Origin: Bartonella sp. CM31XJBT
Lineage (GTDB): Bacteria; Pseudomonadota; Alphaproteobacteria; Rhizobiales; Rhizobiaceae
Assembly (NCBI RefSeq): GCF_028618555.1
Contig: NZ_JAQITD010000008.1
Coordinates: 28,596-92,595, forward strand
DNA length: 64,000 nt
Reading direction: 5' to 3'
The translations under genes were made by a program, and so were the position numbers. Positions 56,417 to 64,000 of the stretch are shown here, one piece after another. The notes under the pieces were generated by a model. The model saw only the letters and a list, made by a program, of their open reading frames with translations, ran no database searches and was not told where the DNA came from. Positions within the stretch are counted from its first letter, which is position 1, and each line of letters starts with the position of its first letter.

Positions 56417-59400
56417 TTAAAACTGATAGCGTATGCCACCTGAAAAGCTTGCACCACTTATACCAGTTTTCTGAAGCTTTTGTCGATAGCTTACATCACC
56501 GTAAAGAGAGAAATTGTGAGACAGTTGTGCATTGATGCCAACGCCGCCCTCAATTGCTGTTCCTATGGGATCAAGGTCAAAATCTCTGCCAATCTGGATG
56601 GTACCATCATCACCAAAGGTTTTGATCAAGTTTGCTTTTCCATAGAAGGAAATGGCAGGACCATTTTCAGTGGTCATAATGGTTTTGGTTAAACGTCCAC
56701 CAACACGGATCAACCATTGAGAAGGATTGTTCATATCAATTTTTAAATTATCAGCATCTTCAATGGTATCAAACATCAAATGTTGATAAGCAAGTTGTAT
56801 TTGGGGCTCGAAGGTTAAACCTTCCATTCCGGTAGAAAATTGTTTGCCAACGGTGGTGGAAATACTCAACATTTTTACATTGTTCAATTTCGCGGTTTTA
56901 CCAATGATAGCATTGGTGATATCGCCCTTTATTATCCCATAGGATAAAAGCGTATCGATATAGAAACCACTGTCATGTTGTACACTACCATAGGCAGTGA
57001 GAGACCATTTATCTAGGGTGCTTTTACTTGCATCCTGCATCTCTTTTGGAGTGAAAGACAGCTGCCCATAGGTACCTAAAAGACCAAGATGTGTAGTAGT
57101 GCTGTGCCCTTCTAACGTAGTCAATGCAACCCCACCTTGTATAGCAGCGTAGCGAATATCAGCACCATAACCATATTTAAGGGGACCGCGTTTCGAGGAT
57201 AAGGTTCCTGTACCCCCATAGGTAGAGAGGAAGAAACTGTTTTTTAGATTTTTCTGCTCTCCCAAGACTGTTGTTCTCATATTGGCTAAAAGTGCATTTT
57301 GCTTGGCCATATCGGCCAATCCAGTATAAAAGAGGGCATTTGGCATAACCAAATAGCTTGCCATTTGTGGTACAACTGCTCTTACTTTTGAATCGGGGTC
57401 AAAAAATTCAGGCTGCAAACGGAAATCCCAGAAATCTTTATCCTTTTCATCGAATAAGTTTTGGTTAGCATTGGCTTTGCCATAGCTTGAGACTGGTCCA
57501 TAGGCAGTCAGCGTATATTTATAAGGAGTTCCTCCTATGGTGGTATAGCCATTTTTCAATTTAAAGGAGTCTTCTTTTGCTTCTCCAGAAACTTGAATAA
57601 GTGAAAGTCCACCTATATTTGAAGGATCAGAGGCATTTTCTACACTCTCTTTATCCCCTGAAACATTTTTGACATAAACTGTTGTGGTGCCTGCTACATC
57701 ACCGTGAATGAGAAGCCTATCGGTTTTTTGTGCATCTATTGCAACACCATCACTCCATATAGCGTTGAAATGAATTTCTGCCTCACCAGAGGCATTATAG
57801 ACTGCTAGAATGTTCGGTATTCCAGATCCTATATGCAATGTATGATAATGATCTTCTACCGGTCCATTAAAAACAATAGAACTATCATTGAGATTGAGCA
57901 CAGAAATATCAGAACGTGACCTTTGAGCAATAGCAAGCAGTTTTCCGTCATCATCGGTTTCTTTTGTACTGGTTTTCAATATCCATGTTGTCTTGTTTGT
58001 CAAATCAAAGCGTACAGTTCTGTTTTCTGCAATTTTTGCTCTTCCCTTTAATACGGAGTGATTAGCATTTAATGTAAAAGCAAAATTATTTTCTTTAGTT
58101 GAAGCTTTTGCTGCTAATAAAATATCGGCACTGATTTCTGAATTTTTGAGATTGGCTATACCGATTGATTGGTCTGCGTTAATTCCAATACTATTTTCAG
58201 TGCGAATCTTTGTATTTGTCAAGTTGATTTCTAAGGCATTATCGTCCTCGGATTTATCAAATGTTATGCCACTGTTTTCTGCTGTTGCAGAAACATTTGT
58301 TACATCAATATATCCGCTATTTTTTACAACAAATGCTGATCCTTTTGCTGCTACGGTCCCTCCATTCATTTTAATTGTGCCACCGTTTTCTGCATAAAGT
58401 CCGATGAAAGTATTGCTAATCGCTGTATTTCCATGCAATTCAATTAAGCTGTAAGGATTGCTGGCAGCTGCACCGTATCCGTTGCCATCCATCGTTGTTA
58501 GAGCAACATCTGTGACCTTAATATGTCCACCGTTCATTGCAAATAATGCCATGGTTTTCGCAGTTACTGTTCCACCAGTCATTATAATTGTGCCACTATT
58601 TTCTGCATCAAGTCCGGTTACAGCATTATTAATTGTTGTCTTTCCATATAATTCAATCAAGCTTTCAGGATCGGTTGCAGCAGCACCATAGTTACCATTT
58701 GTTGTTGTTAAAGCAACATCTGTGACTTTAATATGCCCACCGCTTTTTGCAAGCACTGCCATGTTTGTTGCGGTTACAGCTCCTCCCGTCATTGTGATTG
58801 CACCACTGTTTTCTGCATTGAGCCCGATGAAAATATTATTAATCGTTGTCTTTCCATCCAATTCAATCAAGCTTTCAGGATCGGAGGTAGCTGCTCCGTA
58901 TCCGTTGCCATACATCGTTGTTAGAGCAACATCTGTGAGCTTAATATGTCCCCCGCTTTTTGCAAGCAATGCCATGTTTGTTGCGGTTACAGTTCCACCC
59001 GCCATTGTGATAGTACCACTGTTTTCTGCATTGAGCCCGATGAAAGCATTATTAATCGTTGTCTTTCCATCCAATTCAATCAAGCTTTCAGGATCGGAGG
59101 TAGCTGCTCCGTATCCGTTACCATACATCGTTGTTAGAGCAACATCTGTGAGCTTAATATGTCCACCGCTTTTTGCAAGCAATGCCATGTTTGTTGCGGC
59201 TACAGTTCCACCCGCCATTGTGATAGTACCACTATTTTCTGTATAAAGTCCGATGAAAGTATTATTAATCGTTGTCTTTCCATCCAATTCAATCAAGCTT
59301 TCAGGATCAGTGGTAGCTGCTCCGTATCCGTTGCCATACATCGTTGTTAGAGCAACATCTGTGAGCTTAATATGTCCACCGCTTTTTGCAAGCAATGCCA

Positions 59401-61675
59401 TGTTTGTTGCGATTACAGTTCCACCCGCCATTGTGATAGTACCACTATTTTCTGTATTAAGTCCGATGAAAGCATTATTAATCGTTGTCTTTCCATCCAA
59501 TTCAATCAAGCTGTCAGGATCAGTGGTAGCTGCACCGTATCCGTTGCCATCCATTGTTGTTAGAGCAACATCTGTGACCTTAATATGTCCACCGTTTGCT
59601 GCAAACAGTGCCATGTTTGTTGCGGTTACAGTTCCACCCGCCATTGAGATAGTACCACTATTTTCTGTATAAAGTCCGATGAAAGCATTATTAATCGTTG
59701 TCTTTCCAAGTAATTCAATCAAGCTGTTAGGATCGCTGGTAGCTGCACCATATCCGTTGCCATCCATTGTTGTTAGAGCAACATCTGTGAGCTTAATATG
59801 TCCACCGCTTTTTGTAAGTACTGCCGCGCTTTTCCCAGTCACATTTCCACCCGCCATTGAGATAGTACCACTATTTTCTGTATAAAGTCCGATGAGAGCA
59901 TTATTAATTGTTGTGTTCCCATCCAATTCAATTAAGCTTTCAGGATCGGTGGAAGCTGCACCGTTTCCGTTTCCGTCCATCGTTGTTAGAGCAACATCTG
60001 TGACCTTAATATATCCACCGTTCATGGTAAACAATGCTGCACTTTTTGCAGTTACAGCTCCTCCCGTCATTATGATGACACCACTGTTTTCCGCATCAAG
60101 TCCATTTATAGCATTAGTAATCGTTGTCTCTCCATCCAATTCAATAAAGCTGTAAGGATCGGTGGAAGCTGCCCCGTATCCGTTTCCGTCCATCGTTGTT
60201 AGAGCAACATCTGTGACCTTAATATATCCACCTTTTTGTGCAAATAATGCTCTGTTTCCCGCAGTCACTGTCCCTCCCATCATTATGATTGTAGAGAATA
60301 AACCGTCTGTATAGAGTCCATCACCATCAGATGATGTAACTTGAACGCTGCCTTCTTTACTATTGGTTAAAGTAATGAAGCTGCCGTTCATTACGTATAG
60401 CCCTGTGTGTTCTCCATCAAATGCTCCTCCTAATATCGTTACTTGTGAACCATCTTCTGCCGATATGCTGGTGTCTGCTTGCGTAATGGTTACATTTTCT
60501 AAAGTGAGATGACTTCCGGCAAAGGCCGTTATTCCTGTGAATAAAAACTCTTCTTTTTCATTTTCTAATTCACTTTCCCATCCAGGGTCTAATTCATTGT
60601 CCGATGTTTTTACATTTTCTAGCTTGTCTTGATCACTTATGCTGGTATTTGCATAAGTAATGGTTACGTTTTCTAACTTGTTTTTATCGCTTTTACTCTC
60701 ATTGAAGAACGCACCAGTTTCAAAAGCCGTAATGGTTCCTCCAGTCATTGTGATTGTGCTACCGTTTGTTGCATAAAGCCCAATTACAGCGTCATTAATT
60801 ACCGTATTTCCGTGCAGTTCAATTGTGCTGTCAACATCATTAGCTATTGCACCGATTCCGGTGCCATCTTTTTTTAAAGTAACATCTGTGACGTCAATAT
60901 GTCCGCCATTTTCTGCAAGTAATGCTGTATTTTCTCCAGTGACTGATCCTCCTATCATTGTGATTGTGGATTGTGCACCATTTGCATAGAGTCCGTCACC
61001 ATGAGATGATGTAACTTGAACACTGCCTTTTTTATTATCGGCTAATTCACTATAGGTTAAAGTAATAGCGCTGCCTTCCGTAGCAGATATTCCTTTGAGT
61101 TCTCCATCAAATGCTCCTCCTAAAATCGTTATTTCAGAATGATCATTTGCAAATATACTGGTGTTTGCTTGCGTAACCGTTACGTTTTCTAAAGTAACTT
61201 TGCTTTTGTTATCGGCATTTATTCCCTTGTCCATGAAGTGGTCATCTTTACCGCTTGATATTGTTACACCTTCCAGCTTGTTTTTATCATTCATACTGTT
61301 TTCGAAGAAAGCGCCAATTTCAGAAACCGTAATAATGCCTCCAGTCATTTTGATTGTAGCACCATCTTTTGCATTAAGACCGAGACGAATGTCAAAATCA
61401 GTTCCTTTAATGGCTGTGTCTTGCAGTAATGTAATCGCACTGCCAAAACCGTCAGCTGTTACAGCATAAATATCCGTGTCTTTATTCCCAACCACAGTTA
61501 AATGTGTGCCGGTAATTTCCCCGTTGTCTTTCGCATTAATAATCTCATACGTTGTGTTAGATATTTCTTTTTTCTCGCCGGAAACTTCAAGAGTTTCAGC
61601 ATATACATTGAGATGGGTGTTGAATAGCATGACAGCTATGACAGCCGTGCAGGATAAAAGGGACTTTTTACACAT
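56417..61675 (-). CDS. Giant autotransporter with nine 71-residue tandem passenger repeats
   Basis: 1752 residues from ATG 61675 (a TTG directly before it is also open). Signal peptide CKKSLLSCTAVIAVMLFNTH. The passenger is beta-helical. Residues about 482-1119 consist of nine tandem 71-residue units of the form GGHIKxTDVALTTMDGNGYG / DPESLIELDGKTTINN / IGLYTENSGTITMAGGTV, with a more diverged unit before them. A non-repetitive stretch leads to the pertactin-like RLLIHGDVAGTTTVYV, the WDFRLQPEFF junction and a barrel ending GGIRYQF. It is the largest protein in the window and a likely antigen. The repeat array should vary in copy number. Confidence 0.93.
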   Translation of the reverse strand: MCKKSLLSCTAVIAVMLFNTHLNVYAETLEVSGEKKEISNTTYEIINAKDNGEITGTHLTVVGNKDTDIYAVTADGFGSAITLLQDTAIKGTDFDIRLGLNAKDGATIKMTGGIITVSEIGAFFENSMNDKNKLEGVTISSGKDDHFMDKGINADNKSKVTLENVTVTQANTSIFANDHSEITILGGAFDGELKGISATEGSAITLTYSELADNKKGSVQVTSSHGDGLYANGAQSTITMIGGSVTGENTALLAENGGHIDVTDVTLKKDGTGIGAIANDVDSTIELHGNTVINDAVIGLYATNGSTITMTGGTITAFETGAFFNESKSDKNKLENVTITYANTSISDQDKLENVKTSDNELDPGWESELENEKEEFLFTGITAFAGSHLTLENVTITQADTSISAEDGSQVTILGGAFDGEHTGLYVMNGSFITLTNSKEGSVQVTSSDGDGLYTDGLFSTIIMMGGTVTAGNRALFAQKGGYIKVTDVALTTMDGNGYGAASTDPYSFIELDGETTITNAINGLDAENSGVIIMTGGAVTAKSAALFTMNGGYIKVTDVALTTMDGNGNGAASTDPESLIELDGNTTINNALIGLYTENSGTISMAGGNVTGKSAAVLTKSGGHIKLTDVALTTMDGNGYGAATSDPNSLIELLGKTTINNAFIGLYTENSGTISMAGGTVTATNMALFAANGGHIKVTDVALTTMDGNGYGAATTDPDSLIELDGKTTINNAFIGLNTENSGTITMAGGTVIATNMALLAKSGGHIKLTDVALTTMYGNGYGAATTDPESLIELDGKTTINNTFIGLYTENSGTITMAGGTVAATNMALLAKSGGHIKLTDVALTTMYGNGYGAATSDPESLIELDGKTTINNAFIGLNAENSGTITMAGGTVTATNMALLAKSGGHIKLTDVALTTMYGNGYGAATSDPESLIELDGKTTINNIFIGLNAENSGAITMTGGAVTATNMAVLAKSGGHIKVTDVALTTTNGNYGAAATDPESLIELYGKTTINNAVTGLDAENSGTIIMTGGTVTAKTMALFAMNGGHIKVTDVALTTMDGNGYGAAASNPYSLIELHGNTAISNTFIGLYAENGGTIKMNGGTVAAKGSAFVVKNSGYIDVTNVSATAENSGITFDKSEDDNALEINLTNTKIRTENSIGINADQSIGIANLKNSEISADILLAAKASTKENNFAFTLNANHSVLKGRAKIAENRTVRFDLTNKTTWILKTSTKETDDDGKLLAIAQRSRSDISVLNLNDSSIVFNGPVEDHYHTLHIGSGIPNILAVYNASGEAEIHFNAIWSDGVAIDAQKTDRLLIHGDVAGTTTVYVKNVSGDKESVENASDPSNIGGLSLIQVSGEAKEDSFKLKNGYTTIGGTPYKYTLTAYGPVSSYGKANANQNLFDEKDKDFWDFRLQPEFFDPDSKVRAVVPQMASYLVMPNALFYTGLADMAKQNALLANMRTTVLGEQKNLKNSFFLSTYGGTGTLSSKRGPLKYGYGADIRYAAIQGGVALTTLEGHSTTTHLGLLGTYGQLSFTPKEMQDASKSTLDKWSLTAYGSVQHDSGFYIDTLLSYGIIKGDITNAIIGKTAKLNNVKMLSISTTVGKQFSTGMEGLTFEPQIQLAYQHLMFDTIEDADNLKIDMNNPSQWLIRVGGRLTKTIMTTENGPAISFYGKANLIKTFGDDGTIQIGRDFDLDPIGTAIEGGVGINAQLSHNFSLYGDVSYRQKLQKTGISGASFSGGIRYQF
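58321..60233 (-). repeat. Nine 213-bp tandem repeats within the autotransporter gene
   Basis: The period is 213 bases (71 codons), visible as evenly spaced copies of agagcaacatctgtga and ttattaatcgttgtctttcc. The inner units are almost identical at the DNA level and the outer ones are diverged, the pattern expected from unequal exchange. One unit lacks a codon (NGNYGAAA). Confidence 0.9.
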
Positions 61676-61678
61676 CAA

Positions 61679-62231
61679 GATTTTCCTAAATTATAAGTGC
61701 CCCACACTCTTCCCCCGCTTATAAGAAGGATATCAAATGGATGGGTATTTTAGAGATGGAACGTGAATAGGCGATTTTTATTTTTATGTAAAGTATAAAA
61801 TAAATTATACATTTAACACATAATGTATTATACTTAAATTCACTTAGTATTATATGAATACATTATGTTAATATTATATAAGTATTATAAGTTTTTCTAT
61901 TCAAGATATGTGTTATGCTTGCATAAAACTTGTTGCTTATGCTTAAAGAAAAGGAGTAGGCAAGAAAATTTAAAAAAACTGTATGCTTGAGCCTGATAGG
62001 GATCTCTTTCAACATCATGAAACCAAAGATGATACCATATCTTTCATGTTTTTCTTTAACACGGTTACGATAAAATAGCGCTCATTGATTTTTCAATCGA
62101 CGTTTAGTTTTTTTCAAGGGATATTTTTACTAGTTGAAAGCGCGCTATTTTATTGTTTTGAGTTTTTTAACTAATTTTCTTAAAGAAAAATGTTGGCGGT
62201 GTGTATTGGTAGAGAAGAATAGGGGAGAGAT
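61679..62231. other. 0.55 kb spacer upstream of the giant autotransporter
   Basis: AT-rich and gene-free. It should hold the promoter of the 56417-61675 gene. Short direct and inverted AT repeats (tattatatgaataca...) are present but nothing specific can be assigned. Confidence 0.45.
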
Positions 62232-62265
62232 AAAAAGGCAGCATATTGTAGCTGCCTTTTTTGTT
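62232..62265 (-). terminator. Terminator of the edge autotransporter gene
   Basis: GGCAGC (62237-62242) and GCTGCC (62251-62256), flanked by A5 and T6. Confidence 0.85.
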
Positions 62266-62305
62266 AATGCATAGAAAAGAAATACGCTGTTTTGACAGTT
62301 TTATT

Positions 62306-64000
62306 TTAAAACTGATAGCGTATGCCGCCTGAAAAGTTTGCACCACTTATACCAGTTTTCTGAAGCTTTTGTTGATAGCTCACATCACCATGAAGGGAGA
62401 AATTGTGAGACAGTTGCGCATTAATGCCAACGCCGCCTTCAATTGCTGGTCCCATAGGATCAAGGTCAAAATCTCTGCCAATCTGGATGGTACCATTATC
62501 ACCAAAGGTTTTGATCAAGTTTACTTTTCCATAGAAAGACATCGGACGGTTGTTTTCAGTGGAAATGGTTTTTGTCAAACGTCCACCAACACGGATCAAC
62601 CATTGAGAAGGATTGTTCATATCAACGGTAAAATTATCAGCATCTTCAATGGTATTAAACATCAAATGTTGATAAGCAATTTGTGCTTGCGGCTCGAAGG
62701 TTAAACCTTCCATTCCGGTTGCAAATTCTTTTCCAACGGTGGTGGAGATACTCAACATTTTGGCATTTTGCAATTTTGCGGTTTTGCCAATGATAGCATT
62801 GCCGATATCTCCTTTTAGAATTCCATAGGATAACAGTGTATCCATATAGAAACCATTGTTATGCTGCACGCTGCCATAAGCTGTTAGTGACCATTTATCC
62901 AATGTGCTCTTACTTACATCATCCATATCCTTTGGAGTGAAAGACAGCCGCCCATAGGTGCCTACAAGACCGAAATGTGTTGTGGTATTTTGTCCTTCTA
63001 ATGCTGCGAATGTAACACCGGCTTGGAGAGCAGCATAGCGGATATCAGCACCATAACCATATTTGAGAGGTCCACGTTCAGAAGATAAGGTTCCTGTGTT
63101 TCCGTAAGTATAGAGGAAGAAACCGGTTTGTTTTTCTTCTTCTTTTCCTAAAACAGATGTTCTGATATTGGCTAAGAGTGCGTTTTGTTTAGCCATATCG
63201 GTTAATCCACTGTAGAAGAGAGCATTTGGCATGACCAAATAGCTTGCTGTTTGTGGTACAGGGGCAACGGTAGGGATATTTGTTTCAGGATCAGGATTTG
63301 AACCAGAATTGGAGCCAAGCAGTTCGGGTTGCAAACGGAAATCCCAGAAATTTTCATTCTTTTCATCAAAGAGGTTTTGTGCAATATCGGCGTTTCCTTG
63401 GCTTGAATCTGGTCCATAGGCACGTAGTGTATACATATCTGGTAAGCCACCTCTTGTGGTATAGCCATTTACCAGTTTGAAAGAGTTTTCCTCTGCTTTT
63501 CCAGAAACTTGAATAAGTGAAAGACCCCGGACATTGGCAGCAGCAGAGGTATTTGCTTCGATATTGTTCTCTTCTAAGCGCCCCGTGACATAAACTGATG
63601 TGTTGCCAAAGACATCCCCATGGATCAAAAGCCTATCGGTTTTTTGGTCATTTATTGCAGCACCATCACTCCAAGCCGTGTTGAAGTAAATCTTTGCATC
63701 ACCCGTTGCATTGTAGACTTCTTGCGTGTCTGGTTTACCAGAACCTATATGCAATGTTTGGTAATGATCTTCTGTTGGTCCATTAAAGATAATGGAGCTG
63801 TTATCGAGATTCAGCGTGGAAATATCAGAACGAGATCTTTGAGCGATATCAAGGAGATTGCCATCATCATCTTTTTCATTTTTGCTGATTTTCAACGTCC
63901 ATTTTGTATTGTTTTTCAGATCAAAGTGCACATTTCTGTCTTTAGCAATATTTGCTCTGCCCTCTAGAATAGACTGATCTGCGCTTAAGGTGAAGGTGCC
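62306..64000 (-). CDS. Iba-like autotransporter, 3' part only (cut by window edge)
   Basis: The frame is open to the last base of the window, giving the final 564 codons. It has the same end of passenger, GSNSGSNPDPETN linker and barrel as the 51819-55766 gene, differing by only a few residues (ANFSGG for ASFSGG, GTIQIGRDFDL for GTIHIGRNFDL). The two differences near IGR match the giant gene between them, which suggests gene conversion. The N-terminus lies beyond the window. Confidence 0.92.
   Translation of the reverse strand, partial: GTFTLSADQSILEGRANIAKDRNVHFDLKNNTKWTLKISKNEKDDDGNLLDIAQRSRSDISTLNLDNSSIIFNGPTEDHYQTLHIGSGKPDTQEVYNATGDAKIYFNTAWSDGAAINDQKTDRLLIHGDVFGNTSVYVTGRLEENNIEANTSAAANVRGLSLIQVSGKAEENSFKLVNGYTTRGGLPDMYTLRAYGPDSSQGNADIAQNLFDEKNENFWDFRLQPELLGSNSGSNPDPETNIPTVAPVPQTASYLVMPNALFYSGLTDMAKQNALLANIRTSVLGKEEEKQTGFFLYTYGNTGTLSSERGPLKYGYGADIRYAALQAGVTFAALEGQNTTTHFGLVGTYGRLSFTPKDMDDVSKSTLDKWSLTAYGSVQHNNGFYMDTLLSYGILKGDIGNAIIGKTAKLQNAKMLSISTTVGKEFATGMEGLTFEPQAQIAYQHLMFNTIEDADNFTVDMNNPSQWLIRVGGRLTKTISTENNRPMSFYGKVNLIKTFGDNGTIQIGRDFDLDPMGPAIEGGVGINAQLSHNFSLHGDVSYQQKLQKTGISGANFSGGIRYQF
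62306..64000 (-). repeat. Direct repeat of 51819-53513, at least 1.69 kb
   Basis: With an offset of 10,487 bases the sequences match almost base for base to the window end. Both copies lie in the same orientation and bracket the 1752-residue gene. Confidence 0.92.

Noticed and set aside
58722..59885. Several 63-174 codon plus-strand frames at regular 213-base spacing
   Set aside because: They are shadows of the tandem repeats of the minus-strand autotransporter gene.
58321..60233. CRISPR-like regularly spaced repeats
   Set aside because: The period is 213 bases, the units are contiguous and in frame with a coding gene, and there are no unique spacers.

Overview
The window looks like a chromosomal segment of a Bartonella species, most likely one of the radiating VirB/D4-carrying lineages. 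The reasons are a complete virB2-virB11/virD4 type IV secretion (T4SS) locus interleaved with Bep effector genes (FIC-OB-BID and tyrosine-motif-BID proteins), FicA-type antitoxin genes directly upstream of the two FIC effector genes, a cluster of Iba-like autotransporter genes, and low-GC, gene-poor, strongly decayed spacers. The assignment rests on gene content read from the sequence; no database search was possible.

Region 1 (1-18,602, all minus strand). Read in the direction of transcription: virB2, virB3, virB4, virB5, virB6, virB7, virB8, virB9, virB10, virB11, a FicA/BiaA-type antitoxin gene, bepA, virD4, a roughly 1 kb gap, a second small antitoxin-like gene, bepC, then two tyrosine-motif Bep genes and the first nine codons of a third that leaves the window. 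The VirB proteins form the envelope-spanning channel and pilus, VirD4 is the coupling protein, and the Beps are its substrates, carrying BID domains and charged tails. The last three bep genes share near-identical flanks (promoter block, terminator hairpin, C-terminal tail), so they look like tandem duplicates.

Region 2 (18,603-37,844). This is gene-poor. It holds an SNase-like gene divergent from virB, one frameshifted and three intact EexN-type lipoprotein genes, a frameshifted XRE regulator, a HAD-IIA phosphatase gene coupled to ribF, a small DUF442-like gene, a plasmid-type parA plus ribbon-helix-helix pair, a 32-residue membrane peptide, a FlgN-like small gene, and an orphan 5S rRNA gene with its own terminator. 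The spacers are littered with decayed copies of one tyrosine-recombinase (integrase) gene in both orientations. EexN, ParA/RHH, the FIC antitoxins and the conjugation-type T4SS together suggest integrated, decaying conjugative-plasmid material.

Region 3 (37,845-64,000, minus strand). Six complete and one edge-truncated type V autotransporter genes share a C-terminal barrel but have different passengers: Ser/Thr/Pro-rich plus beta-helix, alpha-helical, and pure beta-helix including one with nine 71-residue repeats. There is also one dead autotransporter gene, two short 3'-end scars, and the best preserved integrase relic. Most genes end in similar GGCAGC...GCTGCC terminators. The two genes flanking the largest autotransporter are almost identical over at least 1.69 kb in direct orientation, an obvious substrate for recombination and antigenic change.
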